This document shows, in pieces, positions 22,964 to 37,000 of a stretch of 64,000 nucleotides of DNA. The notes under the pieces were generated by a model, which saw nothing but the letters and a program-made list of their open reading frames with translations, made no database searches and had not been told where the DNA came from. The position numbers and the translations under genes are program-made. The stretch lies in the NCBI GenBank assembly GCA_013399115.1, contig VXAA01003374.1, forward strand, positions 251,280 to 315,279. Reading direction: 5' to 3'. The DNA comes from Anseranas semipalmata (lineage: Eukaryota > Chordata > Aves > Anseriformes > Anseranatidae). Position 1 is the first letter of the stretch. The number at the start of each line of letters is the position of its first letter.

Positions 22964-25900
22964 GTTGCAAATAATCTGAAAAAGGCTAAATTTGCCCAAG
23001 AGGATTCCTGGAGAATATCAGCAAACACAGGTTTGATTTTACCTGTACATGTAGAAATAGACTGTCAAAAACCAGCAGACAGCGTTACACAGGCCACGTG
23101 CTAAAGACTGGATTTTAATCGCTTGCTTTACTGAAGGTACAGTGTGGAACCATGGAGTTACTCAAAAGCACTTGTTTTACTTTGTAAGAATTGTCTGCAA
23201 AGTTAAGCAGCTGTTTTCTCTAACAAATTCTTGATTGCAAAGACAGAATATTGCAAGCTCTTGAAGTGGAGTTTATATGAAAATACCAAATAAAGCTTCC
23301 ATTTGAATGACCTATATTGCTGTTGTTCTTGTATTCGAGCTTTTCAGGACAACCTGAGAGATTTATGGGTGCATATTCTGTTAAAAGTGGGGCCTGGGGT
23401 AAATATAAACCGAAATAGGTGTGTGAATGTGGAAGTGCTTGTTGAAAGTATTTTAGTTTGTGGTCACCAGCGTAGTGGCTGGGTGCTTTCCATAGTGCGT
23501 TACGCAGTTGCTAAAAATTGCTTTATTCCGTGCATCAATTATGCGTAACAAATGACCTGGGTTAGAATTGTTAATTTTAAAATTCTTAACAGAATACATT
23601 CAAGGTTTGTTGTGGTTACTGTTTAGCAACATTCAGACTCTATCTGAATGTGTAAACTTCCTGATAATAACAGATGGTTATGCAGTAGCCTTCCTATTTG
23701 TTAGTCTTAAGAATGACAAGCAATGCCCAGAGAGTTAAAGATACACACTTTTGAAAGGTGGGAAATGTGTGTAAATTATTCAATAACACTTCTTTTACTG
23801 GAAAAAAAAATCTTACTGTCAATGTGATCATTTGACTTTTTTTTTTTTTTTTTAAGAAGGTGAAAAAACTTTTCAGCTTTACTAAGCAGCTAGAATAAAA
23901 TAAGGTAAGATCTGGGCAAATTATTGCTAACAGTGTTAGGTTATTTCTTCCTTTTAACTAAATGGTAACAAGCAGCTCGCTACTTCAAGGGAATAAATTC
24001 ATTTATAGTGCCAGGATTTCTGAGACATTCCCTTGTGCATTCCATTGATGATTAATTGAAAGTAATCAAGATAAGATACCAGTGCTCTTCTGCTTACATA
24101 GAGGGTAAAAATCAATCTTTCAACTATCATAAAACCTTATGTATTTCTTTCTATAGTGTTTTAATTATTCTACAAATATGATTATTAGTATATGTATATA
24201 TTCAGACAGTATTACATGTTAATAGTCCTGCCTTTCATCTGATTTAGAAACAACCCCATGCTACAAAGGAAGCGTTTTTCTAGTACCAAGAGGAAAGTCA
24301 TAAAGATCGATAGCATGGGTACTAGGAAGAGGTAGGATCGGAGAGACAAATAGATGTTTTACTAAGACACAGCCCATCAGGACAACCTCTTTCTTTAAAG
24401 GAAGCATTTCTGGCTGATCCATCTCCCCACAGGCATCCCGTTGGGTACTCCAGACCCAGCAGCAGAGACGTTCTGCTTGCGAGCTCTAATCCATCTTCCT
24501 GCCACGTGAAATAACTTGCATTTTGTGGCCAGTGCAAAGAGGTGATGCTATTTAGGTAGCTAGTGCTGGAGGTCCTAGGTTCCTATGTTGCAGCTAGGTT
24601 TTGGAAAATGATGTCTGAAACAGAATTCCAGACGTGGTGTAGCGGGTGGCAACTATTATCATTTTCATTTGAAAACTGCTAATCTTTCTCCTTGCCATTT
24701 TGACAGCTGCTATGTTAAAGGTAAAGAAAAGTTTTCCAGATGTCCAAGCGAAACCTACATTAGAAATGACAAATAAAGCCCAAAAGGTAAAAGAAAAAAC
24801 ATACAGTTCTTCAGCTGATGCGGTTTATTTGCATCAGTTGGTTGTATCCATCTCCCACGAAGGGTTTCAAAGAAGCAGTCAATTCTTGCAGCTGCTGATT
24901 TACAATAAAGCTGTAGTAAAATGTAGTAAAGCCCGATGTATAAAAACACATTTATGGATTTGGGGAACTAAACAATGCATTCGCTGTTTTGACATTGCCC
25001 CTTACCGTTTTGTCTAACATTACAGACAGGTAAATTGTGAAAGAGCCTGACTGGAAACAAACATGTTTCTTAAACTAATCAGAATAAATAATCATATTGC
25101 AAATAGTAATGTTAGCACAGCTGTTGTTTCCTTGTGGCATTATTTTTGGAAGTAAAACTGAAATATTTCTTGTTACAGGAAGGGTAATTTATTTATATTA
25201 TGCTAGCATCCAAAATGAAAAAGGCATAAAAATGAAGTCCTTGCCTTAAAAATCCTACATTGAAAAAACAACAAAACAACACTGAAAATAGCACCTAGGA
25301 CAGGAGGACAATCTTTGGAGACAAATACTCCTGTGGGACAGAGCCTGTATCATGACTTACTTACACTTCCTTGTAGGTGAGGAGTGGACCAAGGCAAAGA
25401 AGGTGTGATCAAGGCACATATACACAGTTCAAAGCCACCAGCAGGCACCGTAACTCAGTACAGCTCACAAACATGTAAGTACAGAAATACCTTATCAATA
25501 GCTTATCTTCAGACGCATAAAAAACGAGGTGAGGTAGTTCTACCATTTATCTTAGCGGCTCTTACATTCCACAGAAAGACTGGGGTGGAAGAACTTTTAG
25601 AGTAAAATATGGTTTCACGTATCTTGTAAGTTAGGTGAAAACATAGCTTCGAATAATACTTTGTCAATGATGAAGAGCAAACATACCTGGTTTCAGTAGG
25701 ACAGAATGGTGCAGCCAGTGACCTCCAGTAGAAGTGGGTCTGCTCTGTATCAGAGTCTCTGTCATGACTGAGCATTATGGTATTTTGCTGTGTCGGGTAC
25801 AGGTGTGAGTGATTGAGGGATATGCTTAATAAGACAAAGATCCTTCAGAATGCACCGAAACAGCTGGGGAGAAAGGGTTTAGCTGCTGAATTTCAATGCC

Positions 25901-27860
25901 TGCACTGGGGACACCAAAAATGTAATAGTAGAGGGGAGCTCCCTTCTGCTTTCCCCTTTCTCATCACTGAGCACAAGACCACCACCAACAAAGATGGGCT
26001 ACAGAAAATAAGGGAACTTGGTTGCAAATATCCCAAAGGTCCTGCAGTCAGAACATCACCATCTTTCTTTCAGCAACTTAAGCGAGGCTTTGTTTGTTTG
26101 TTTGAATAGAGTCCATCATAGTAAAGAACTTCATAAACATTAATTCTAGAAGTAGAATCTGATTATTTAAAATGCTTACTTTATAAGAAGTTTCTAAGAT
26201 TGTTCAACATATATAATTAATAAAATAAATTGGTTTGCATCACGACAGTGAGCTAAAGGAGCATATTAATTAATTGGATAAATATGTAAACTCTCTTATT
26301 GCAGCTAATCATATTAGTTATTACCAGTCTGTCAGCACTGCATAAGTGTAAGCTGAGTTGCATATCTTCCTGGAATTATTTTTTACTCAGCTGCTTACTG
26401 GAGGTAGTCAACATTCAAATGTGCAAATGACTCTAAGTCACATGATAATATGCTTATTGATTGATTTACAGAGATACAAGTTTAAAAAAAAGAAAAGCTT
26501 TTGTAATGAAAAGTTTTGGAAGCAAGTCAAAAATTCTCAGACAAAACTTGCTGATAAGAATGTGCAAAAACACAAGAATTGAAAAATAATTCCATAATTG
26601 AGAAACTGAATACCTTTCCTGCTTTCTTCCTGGTATAAATTCTATCTTTCTTAATATATCTGAATAAAGCTTAAACTGTTGTTTGTGTAGTTTTTACTAC
26701 TGTATATATAACAATTTAGAATTCAGTACTGAAATGATTTCTTAAAACCACTGGTATTTTCTCAGTCCTGTATCATTCATGATTACAAAATAAATGTGTA
26801 GATATAAACCAACCATGATGTGCAATTTAAATCATAACAATTAATGGACTCTTCACATTCAAAAGACAGTGCAGAGCAGTTTCATAGCACAGTTTGGGAA
26901 GAGCAGGATAAAAAGGGAACGCATTGATCTAGCAAGTCAGCCCAGTTCAGCAGTGCACTTGCATATTTTTGTGTAATGTTAAACATGTGAGTATTCCTCA
27001 GTCTCGGCTTCTGACTACTGCCTGCCTACGCACAAGTGCGTGTAAGTGTATATTGCACAATATGTGCTTAGGGGAAAACATGAATGCGAGTCCTGTTAAA
27101 GCTGAGTGCTCTACAGATATCTGGCTTGCCCTCAGAGACGGGCACAGATTCCCAAGGACATCAAGGCAGAAACTGAATTCCAGATGTACCTCGTTTGCTA
27201 AAATACATCTACACTGTCAACTCATTTTCTGTAAAGAAGCAGGAAGCTGCCTGTTATCATTGCTAAACTCCTTCCAGAATCTTGTCAACTTAATTTGAAA
27301 CTAGGACAAGTACTTTTTCACTCCACCACAGCATGTGGTCCAGACCCACCCCCAGCTGACCAAAGAATGCCTGCAAGAAAGCTCACAGGTACAGCTCTCA
27401 AGATTTTGGCCTCTTGTCCAAGATTGTTCCCTTTGTTTTTGTTTATTCACTGTAAAAAAAAAAACCAAAGTATCATAATACAGAGTTATTTAGAAAGGAC
27501 TACGTTTAGGAAATTCACTCAGTCAGTGGATAAAAATGATAAAAAAAAAAAAAAAGCATTACTCGTGAGGCCAGATTCTAGAGTGTGTGAGGGGAGCTTA
27601 TGTTCTTTCACCTGGACAGGGACATCTCCCATCCCCAAAACAAAACATGCACTATGTGGTACCGCTTCTGCTCCATCACCATGATTCTGTACATGTCCAG
27701 CTGCAATATGGTCAAAAGAAGGACTGGCTTAATAAAGCCCTGCTGCCAAGACAGAAGGTGTGTGCGCACAGTGCTCAAAGCCTGTTCTTTTCTGCTAGGG
27801 GAGCTGTAGTACATTCAACCCATTAAGTCCATTTGTGCCAAAATATAAAAAAGAGTAATA

Positions 27861-27894
27861 ACACACATTGAAAAATAGAGGCATAGATTTTAAT
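27861..27894 (-). terminator. MTRF1 poly(A) site: ATTAAA, CA cleavage, GU-rich element
   Basis: On the minus strand ATTAAA (27894-27889) is followed about 20 bases later by a CA dinucleotide and then TGTGTGTT. This is the standard layout of hexamer, cleavage site and downstream element. Confidence 0.6.
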
Positions 27895-27969
27895 CAATCT
27901 GTCATCTAACAAATGTGTCCATTTTACTTTGCCACTGAACGCATTTCTGCTTTAACTCTATACAGGTCT
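27869..27969 (-). other. MTRF1: MTRF1 3'UTR (short form)
   Basis: About 100 bases from the stop to a likely cleavage point near 27869, set by the poly(A) signal below. Longer forms cannot be excluded. Confidence 0.55.
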
Positions 27970-28092
27970 TCAGCAGCCTCCTCCTTCTACAGACTGCAAA
28001 TTTTCTAGATATTCTGTGAGAGCCTCCATCTCTGCAAACTCCAGTAGTCTGTTGATCAGCTTATCCAGTTCTTCTTTCCCACTTAGAACCTC
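27970..28092 (-). CDS. MTRF1: MTRF1 last coding exon
   Basis: Acceptor TTGTAG, then 40 codons and TGA (27972-27970). It encodes [19 protein letters not shown] and a short C-terminus ending in Gly-Gly-Gly-Cys. The human end is different and longer (to AELLDEHLKSAK), so the tail is poorly conserved. Confidence 0.9.
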   Translation of the reverse strand, partial: EVLSGKEELDKLINRLLEFAEMEALTEYLENLQSVEGGGC

Positions 28093-31000
28093 CTACAAAA
28101 AAATAACAACAGGCAAAAGCATTATTGAGCATACATCAAGATTATTCTAAAACGGTGACTACTCAGAGGAGGAGCTCTGGGAATGCACTTTGCCTGGAGT
28201 CTTATCTTAGCACTTCCACTTGCCCAACTTCATGACTCCCCTGTGCAAGAGCAACATGGTGCTGTGCACGGCAGGGGGACTTTGGTGGCTAGCTGGGAGA
28301 AGCACATTGATCCTGGCAACAACAAAAGCAGGTATTGGTGCCTTCTTGCCATGCTTTCATGTAACCTAAGCGTTTACATAAAAATCATCCAGAAAGAACA
28401 ATCAAGAGTTGAAGGACCTAATTTAAATACTTTTGTTCATGCCAAGAACTGTTTTTTTTTTTTACAAGCAAAGCTTAACCAACTTTTGTTAGACAGTTCC
28501 AGTTTTACTCAAGAAAAGTAACAAGTTTCCAACACCAAGTATGTGAAAAGCTAGACTAACAAAACTAGTATTTACACAGTTGTGGAACTTCTTACCATTC
28601 TCCTCCATCCTGATATCTCTATACCTATTTCCCACTCCACTACATACGAACCATTCCTAATTCAGCATGCCCTGTGTTCTCTGAAGTAACCCTGGATCTG
28701 TGGATACAGTTTAAAAGTGTTGCTCCTTATGCAACAGCAGTTACAGTAAACTGGATGCCTAAGGCAAAATAATGAAGGGTCATCCTAAATGTTGTCCTAA
28801 AGTTCAAAGCATCGTTCATAAATCTATTAGACAAAAATGCATTATTAGGTATTTGTTTAAATACTTGTTAAAAAAGCAAAAAGATTCAAACTATATGTAG
28901 AGATTTATTCAGAAATAAACCATCAGGTAATCTTGAAATGAAAGTATTCAGTTTCAGTTGCTTTTAACTGTGGCTTGCAACGCAAACATAAAGAAAAGTT
29001 TTTTATCTTTATTCATCCTAGCATTAAAAGGAGAATTAAGTCAGAAGACTGACTTAACTAAAAAAAAGCCTGTTTTGTCAGGTTTTTCTTTTGGCTATAG
29101 TAAGCTTCAAGAATCTCAAATTTCACTTGCCCAGTTTGGCCAAGGGACTCACAGAGTTCACTAGGGAGGACTCCATGCTTGATCGTTGTTCATTCATATA
29201 GTAGGAGAAAAATACACAGAGAACAAGGTCAGCTGGTTATTTCCTGTGCAAGTCATCTTTAACACTACTCTACATCAGAAGAGCAGAAGTGTGTAAGCTT
29301 TTTGAATCTATCATGTTCTGTCAGAGCATATCTGGCCATGTGATTTCCTCATATATTTTAAATTGTTTTCACAAGGTTACATTTTTCTTCACGTGGTACA
29401 AATAAGTTTCTAAGTTTTAAAACCCTAATAAGCAACCATTACCTTGATATTGCGTGCATCATATGAGATCCTGTGGTCAGTGACTCTGTCCTGGGTGAAG
29501 TTGTAAGTACGAATTCTCTCTGACTGGGCTCTTGTTCCCAACTGTAGTGAAGCAGCAAAAAATATAAATATATATACATTGTGTTTTTTAAAAATCAAAA
29601 GCCACTCTACAACAGCACAGCCAGAATAAACTTAAATGGATCAGCCTGTTCCACCTACAAACTGATTTAGGATATATTTTTTATATATCTTATAGGATAG
29701 GATATATATCTTATAGGATTAGGATATATTTTTTATAGGATTAGGATATATTTTTTATATTTATATATATATATATATATTTTAAAACATTGTGGAATTA
29801 CTAAGCTGTGTTATTTGCTATTCTGTATCAGACCAAGTTTTAAAATCCTCCAGTACACCACTTCTGTCCTAGCTCTGTAGCTGTAAGAATTACATCAGTT
29901 TCAGAAGTCAATTAAGGCATGAGGTATGTCTATACATGTCATTAGTTCAAAAATGTAACACGGTATTTTGGTTTTTGAGGGGGTTGTATTCTTACAAAAG
30001 ATAATGAGTAGGCACCATTAATAACAGTCAACGTTTACTACACAGAAGGGTGGCAAAGCAGTTCCACTAACATCTGGCTGTCGGAAATTAACACCGAAAG
30101 AGTAAATCGAGAACACGGACAGGAGTCCTCTAGTGGTAAAACGAAGGAGTGCAATCAATTCTAAAAGCTTTAAAACAGAACTCCAAATGTAGCTTTGTTG
30201 CATGGTTAAATGTTTTATTAAAATGGAGAATTACATGCTAAAAACTACTCAGAGAGGTGGGTATCTGCTTTGATGAGCTTTTTTGTTGCTGTTGTTGAAA
30301 ATTCCACCTGCACCCACTCTTATATTTCAAAACAAGGAATTTATTTAATATATTCTGAATCATTAGGAAAGGTAATTTACTTTTGCCTGATTTTCTATAG
30401 TATTAATATAAATGTAAATCTAAAGTCCTTCATGCAGCTCTGAAAACTCTCAAGTTAAAATTATTAACAAAAGATAAATGGCTCACTGATTACAATGACT
30501 GAGTTAATAATCTGCAGGAACAATACATATAAATGCAATCTGAAATTAGTGATTAAGTAGCTAAGCTGGAAACTTTGGAGCACTGAAGAATTCTGTTATT
30601 GTGAAGTATTTTTATTCTTTTTAATCGCTGTTGAAGTTTGCACCACAAACGGCAAAATACTCAAAGAATGGGAAAAGAATGTTAGCACACTTAAGAGACA
30701 AGCACACTTTGCAGCAATAACTTGAGGTAACTCTTTCATGGAAGTTTTTTCTTCTTTGAAAGGTTACCTAAACCACAGCAAATAAACTGTGATGAAACTG
30801 TGAAGCGGCAGGCTTGCTTATATCCTTGTTTCTCTCAAAAGCTCTCCGTGATCTTGTCAAATATCATGTTTTAGGAACAGGCTAAAATACAACTCCAAGA
30901 TCTTCCAATCCTAACTTGCACTGAGAGTAACTCCATGCTACTGCTCTAACTGTGCAACTGTAGCCTTAATAGGGGAATTCGGTACACCATGTTGAATGCT

Positions 31001-34000
31001 GTCTGTCAGATAATTCCAGCTGCAGTCTTATTATGATTCCTTTCTTTCAAGCTACAGTCTATGGCTCTTTTTCATTACCTGAGAAGTCTACGCTAGGGTT
31101 GAACTGGGAGAAGTAAAAATCAGACTCCCAGTTTTAAAGCAGACTTACCACTTTAACACACGAGATTCTCCTTTGTAAGCACACCTGGTTAGACACACAC
31201 ACACATGCTCTGTCACTGTCACTCAAAGAAATCAGAAACAAATCTACAAGATAGCACCTTTCCAAGTTTCATCAATCGCATTTTCTCACCTGCAGTTTTC
31301 TGGCACTCTGCTCTTGACTTAGCTGTTTTTCAATGATCTGCTGGTACAACTTAGCTCTCAGCATCCGCAGAGCTATTTCCTTGTTCTTTTGCTGTGATCG
31401 CTCCTGCTGGCACTCAACTACTAGTCCTTTACAGAAGAATTTAAGAGAGCACAGATCAAAAGCCCATTATAACAAAGAACGAGCAAGCTAGATTAATTCT
31501 AACGCATTAGGCAAATGAAACCTTCTAGAGTGCTGGTTTGTAGCACCTTTCAGCTGTAGGATAAAAAGTCATTTTAACACACTGCCCAAAACCATTAGTA
31601 TGTTTTTAAACTCTTCACAGCTGCACCAGGAGCTTCTTTGCTCAGTGCTACAGAAAAGGTAGGGACATTGTAAAATTTCATGAAGCAAACGAATTTCTGA
31701 CATTGCTTTCAGAAGACAGGTTTTCTCCAGTTAGCTATCACATGTTAAAAATGTGACTTGCAGAGCCTACAGAAGCATGTTTAAAAAAATGAAATGCAGG
31801 TTTTAAAAGTCTACATGTCTTACTCTACATAAGCTCTTGGAGACTGGAAAGTTCATTATTCTAGCAGAGAAGGGTGTCAAAGCCACACCAGACAGTCATA
31901 AACTGAGTTAAAAATAACAAATAAAGTAAAATAAAGATCTTCACAAGAAAACTAGTATTTACTTTTACTTCACATTTGATTTCAGAAATAAAAAGGCATA
32001 CATGAAGCAGCTGTTTTCAGGTTGCTACCGGAATTTCTTGTGCATCTGGACAGATACAAGCACACTGAATTTCAGTACAAACAAATCCTAAGAAAGACAG
32101 AGTGGTTCAGTACATACAGTAACTTCCCATCAACACGTGTTTTCTTTCCTATTCAACATATGGCAGCATTATCTAGTACTGAATGAAAATCTTCAACTCT
32201 CCTTTTTTTCTCAGTCTTGTAATTACACAGGTTGCAGCTAGGCTGCCAATGACCATTATTCCTGAAGCAGTCAGCACAAATTATTTACACCTTCCATCCC
32301 ATCCCTGTCACCCTCCATTTGTTCTTTCATCCTTCAAAGCCAGTGTATTCATTAAGCAACCCTTCTGAAGACAAAACTGGCATAACAGCAACATGTTGAC
32401 CATTGTGCCACTAGTACATATTCCTATTCTCACGTATTTCCTTGCTAGAAGATGGGCAATATAAGGCTCAGCCCTGTAAACTCACTGTAAGAGACAATTT
32501 GCAGGATCACAAGCTTTCAGCTCAGGATAAAGATTTAGAGTGATTAGAAGTATAAAATACAGCCAGACTTACCCGTGGGAAGGTGTACAATTCTCACAGC
32601 GCTATCAGTTTTGTTAACGTGTTGCCCTCCTGCTCCTTTGGCCCTGAACGTGTCTATACGCAAATCTTTGGGATCCACTTTAACATCAACCTAGAATCAA
32701 AGAAAATTACTACTTTCTGCTCCTCCTAAAATATTTTGAATGTCTTTTCAATGATAGTCAGTGCAAAAAAAAATCACTTCTCAAAAACCTGTTCCTTTAT
32801 AACTGTTCCTAAGTAACAGCTGTAATTATTATACTTAAAAAACCACAACAGCAAGTATCTCTGCAAAGCAATTAACTCTTTTAAGTATTCCACTTATTTT
32901 TTCAATCTCTTACTCCAGGTCCTTCAGAAAACAAGGTATATCTGTGTGGGAAGCAAACTAAAATCAACAACTTTTTGTAAAACCACCAGCTTTGGCAGGG
33001 AGACTGAGAAATAAGCAAATCATCAAAATTACTTCTAACTAGAAGCACAAGATCTCGTTCATTGAGTCAAGCCTGAACGATTTTTGCAACAGTGTTTAAA
33101 AACATCTAACTGAGGAAAAACTGGGTGTATCCAGATCCAAGTACGGATTGCAGCATTGGAAATATGAGACCATGATGACCTGGACCAAGTTTGAGCTCAG
33201 TGGATAGGAAAGGAACATTCAGATCTGATCAATGTTGCAAGGAAAGCATTACAAGGAAGCAGGAGAACTTGCAGGGAAAGCCTTCAAGATCTGGTTTTGG
33301 TTATTTTGAGTGAAATTGATGGTTTAAGTGAGAACGGCTGGTATCAGTGCAATCTCAGAAAGACTAACCAACACACTCATTCAAATTCAAAGCATTCTGT
33401 CCTTGATTTAACAGAGAATGACACCAATAATTTAAATGAACCAAAAAAAAAAAAATTAAAGGACTTGCTGAATCTCATTACTACGCAACACTGAATATTT
33501 TCTTGGATATATTCCCCATCTTAATATAAGATGTAATTTAAAATTCACTTACTGCTAACTAGTCAGTTTAGTGAGCACTGGGGCTGGAGCACTCATTGAA
33601 ATGATCACTGATCTACTTGTCATTTCAGGCAATAGCAAATATCTGTAAAGTTGCTCCTAGTGATCCATTTAAACATGTAAGGTACAGAGCCAAGGACTAC
33701 TGACTTCCAGAGTCACAGAACTTGCGGTTCACTTGCTGGGACTTGCACAAAGCACTCAGATATCAATAAAATCCCAGAACAATAACATGGTTCTAAATAA
33801 CACCTACTCCAGTGCCAAAATGGATGAGCAGAGATACTTTCCCTGTTGCCCTGATCAGCAGTTAGTTTACCTCGTCTGGCTGAGGGAGGACAATAACTGA
33901 CATTGTCCCAGTATGAATACGCTGCATTCTCGACGATAGGCCCGTCTCAGGGATTCGCTGGACCCGATGGGTCCCTCCTTCATATTTCAGATGCCTGTAG

Positions 34001-37000
34001 ACATCATCTCCTGAAATATGAGCAGCTGCATGATGCAACCCACCTATAGAGACAAATAATGCGTGACAAATGTAGCAGAGACACACAGCTTTTAATTGAG
34101 TTGTCTTGGTGGAATGTCTGAAGAACCATACCTATCTCAGCCGGCGTATAGTTCAGAACGTCAAAGGTCCAACATTTATAGTCTGCATAGTTCTGGTACA
34201 TCTCAAACATTTCTTTAGCGAACTGTTGGCAGATGTCACCTAAAAATATAAAGGCACTACAACATAAATAGCAGTTCATAAAATGGCAGCCACCAGTTTT
34301 TAGATTTAGCTGCAACTGTAATCACGGTCATTAGACAGATTAATACTCTTCTTTAGAAAGTATTACTTTATAACATTAAAGTGTAAAAATGCATTAAGAA
34401 TAACCCAAAAGAGCCTTAAAATTTTGGACAGAGGTTTGGAGTAATCTTTATTGTGGAGATTTTGCTGACCTCCAGTTGTTCTGCCAGCTGTCACTTCTAA
34501 TATAACAGGACTTTTATCATATTTTTCCTTTGGCACTAGAAGCTGGAAAAGCTGGAAAAAAAAAAAAAAAAAGAATGTCACTATCTCTTTCATGACCCTG
34601 TGTCTCCTTTTAAACAAGTTTAAAAGTTTACAGCCAGCCTTCACAAATGCCACGGCTTGAGCACGCATAACCACAGATTGCTATTGGCAAACTAGTAAGT
34701 AGGACCAAAAGCTCTCCAAGTCCAATGGCTGCTGAAGCTCAGCGCAGTTGGTGTGGAAATGGGAATGTTGGTGCATCCACAGGAAAGCTAGCTGATCCCA
34801 CAGAGTCAGGTGCCAGGTCACCCACTCCAGCCCCAGCTACCCACGGACACAAAGTTACTAGCTATAACCCAGCTAATTCTTACACAAACTGATCTTATTT
34901 TCCAGAAGGTCCCATTTCCCATTATCTCAATCCGAACATAGAAATGAGACCAAACACAGAGCTTTCCACTGAATCTTTCCAGCTTCTCTGCTTATAATTA
35001 ATGTCCCCACTCACAGGGTGCTGTCAGCTGAAGAGAAAATGAAGGACTGAAAGTTCCAATCAGAAACCTTTTCAAGAATGTATGCTCTGCTGCCACAAAC
35101 AGTTACTAGGATGTCATGCCAGGTCTCAATAGCTCAGACACTGAGCTTTATATCCCCTTCAGCATCTCCAGACGGACAAGCAAGCAAGCAAAAATGACCA
35201 AAATAATAAGCTTCTCAGATGCATTTGTCAGTAAGAAGCTTACTAATAATTAATTGCCATGTCTTTTCAGGGAGAATAGAGAAGCTGGACTTCTGTTTCA
35301 TTAAATGCAACTGTCATAGTCTGTTGGTAAGATCACAAAGGAACATATTTCTGATATCTTTATTTACAACACTGTATAATTTTACCTCAGGCTCACCTTT
35401 CTGCACAGCATGTTGATTTTTTTATCAAGGGTTTCCTTCTCTTCTAAGGCAAGCTCTAGAAGTTGTTTCTCATCTCTGCTGTCTAGCTCTAAATTCCAGC
35501 AATAGGAATAGATGTTAGCAAATCTCACTTAGCTCAGAGCAAATTGTAGTACAGCTGACAAAAGACACCCTTTACAGCATATAAAAGCTTGCAGTGCATG
35601 CAGTTCCACTCTGTCAGCATGAAATATCAAGTAAGAGCAGCCCAAGCCAGGATACAGATTGCTAACTAAATGATCATATTTTTCAGAGGTGCTGGAAGGA
35701 GAGGCAGATATATTAACTCTGAATCTCTACTTTATGTCTCGAAGTCTGCATCAAACAGATGCCAGTCCCACCTGACAGTTACTGTCAGTTATGTGACACA
35801 GACTGACAGTCCAGGGGTAAATCCACGAGCATATTTGACAAAGTATGTCAAAAGCATGCCTGGAGACAAGAAGTGCCTCCGTTTCCCATACTACAGTTTC
35901 TCACCCAACAAATATTTTGGTTTCTAGACTAGCCCAGAAACAGCCATATATTCAACAATTTGCAGCCAACTCGTTAAGGCCAGCATTAAAAATATAAGTA
36001 TAATGATAATAATGAGGTTTCTAACCCTCTGTCTCCTGCTAATCAAGTGATCGATGAGATGTGAGAGTTATGGATTCAGGCCACCAGGATGTGGATGGCC
36101 TCACTTCAACCCTTGGCTTTGCTTAAGGAGATTCCCTCCCCCTCTGCTCAGCATATGTCAGACCACAACTGGAGTCAAGTGAAAAACTTGACAATGCCAA
36201 AACAGGGAACGTCCTCTCCTTTTCATTCTAATTCCCTCTGTTCTACCAGCTGAGAAGTGGCCCTGTCGCTCATCTCATCAGAAGGTAAACCAATACAACA
36301 CACTGCAAGAAAAAAAAAAAAAAGGTCTGATTAAATAATAAATGCATTTATTTTGGCCTGCCAAGTTGAACTGGATTTAATTTACAGCCGGACTATTACC
36401 AGAACCAGCACAACCGGAGGGGTGCGGAAGACAGCTTTGAACAGCTGGGAGTGAAAGTGAGGGAAGAAAGGAACAAAAGAGGAGGAGAAGTGTTATGCCT
36501 TGTGGCCAACACGGCAAACCATAGGTTTGCCTCAGATACAGCACGAAACCAGACACTCAGCAGCTGAATGCATGTCCTTGCCTTGCACTCCCAGTGACCT
36601 TCCCCTCCTTTCCCACCACCTGAGCTCTGGATTCTGCTCCAGGAATCAGCTGTCCCACAGGCCGACAGGCGCAGGGACTCCGGGCTCCACATCTCTGCAC
36701 GGCTGGAGCCTTGTTCCTGCTCACAGTAGCTAATGCTTCTGTCCTCAGCAGTGACCCTTAAGAACCAAACGGGCTGGGATGCAGGACCAGCTTTGTGTAC
36801 TGGACAGGACAGTGGCAGCTCCTCCATGTCACGGTTCCTTATTTATGTTCTGAGTTGTTTTTTTTTCTTTAAACAAAAGATGGCAGATCAACAGTCGAGC
36901 CTGGCATCCTCCGCACTTAAGGCAAGAGCTACGTGAATTTCCTTACCAGTATGTTACAACTCCAGCCGAAAGACAGTACTGAATGAAAGGCTTCCAGCTG

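Larger units (their letters stand above)
19111..27865. other. WBP4-MTRF1 intergenic interval, no gene supported
   Basis: No open frame exceeds about 130 codons, and none resembles a known protein or has spliced support. The human locus carries two intronless BTB-Kelch genes (KBTBD6, KBTBD7) in this interval; nothing like a ~2-kb Kelch frame is present here. Contents are AT-rich DNA, a TTTTG repeat, several homopolymer runs and a possible reverse-transcribed 3' end at about 22.3-22.96 kb. Confidence 0.7.

Noticed and set aside
27295..27684. 129-codon plus-strand frame
   Set aside because: It spans A-runs and low-complexity sequence downstream of MTRF1 with no recognisable domain.
36396..36827. 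143-codon minus-strand frame
   Set aside because: It lies inside an MTRF1 intron, is not similar to any MTRF1 exon, and has no splice or domain support.
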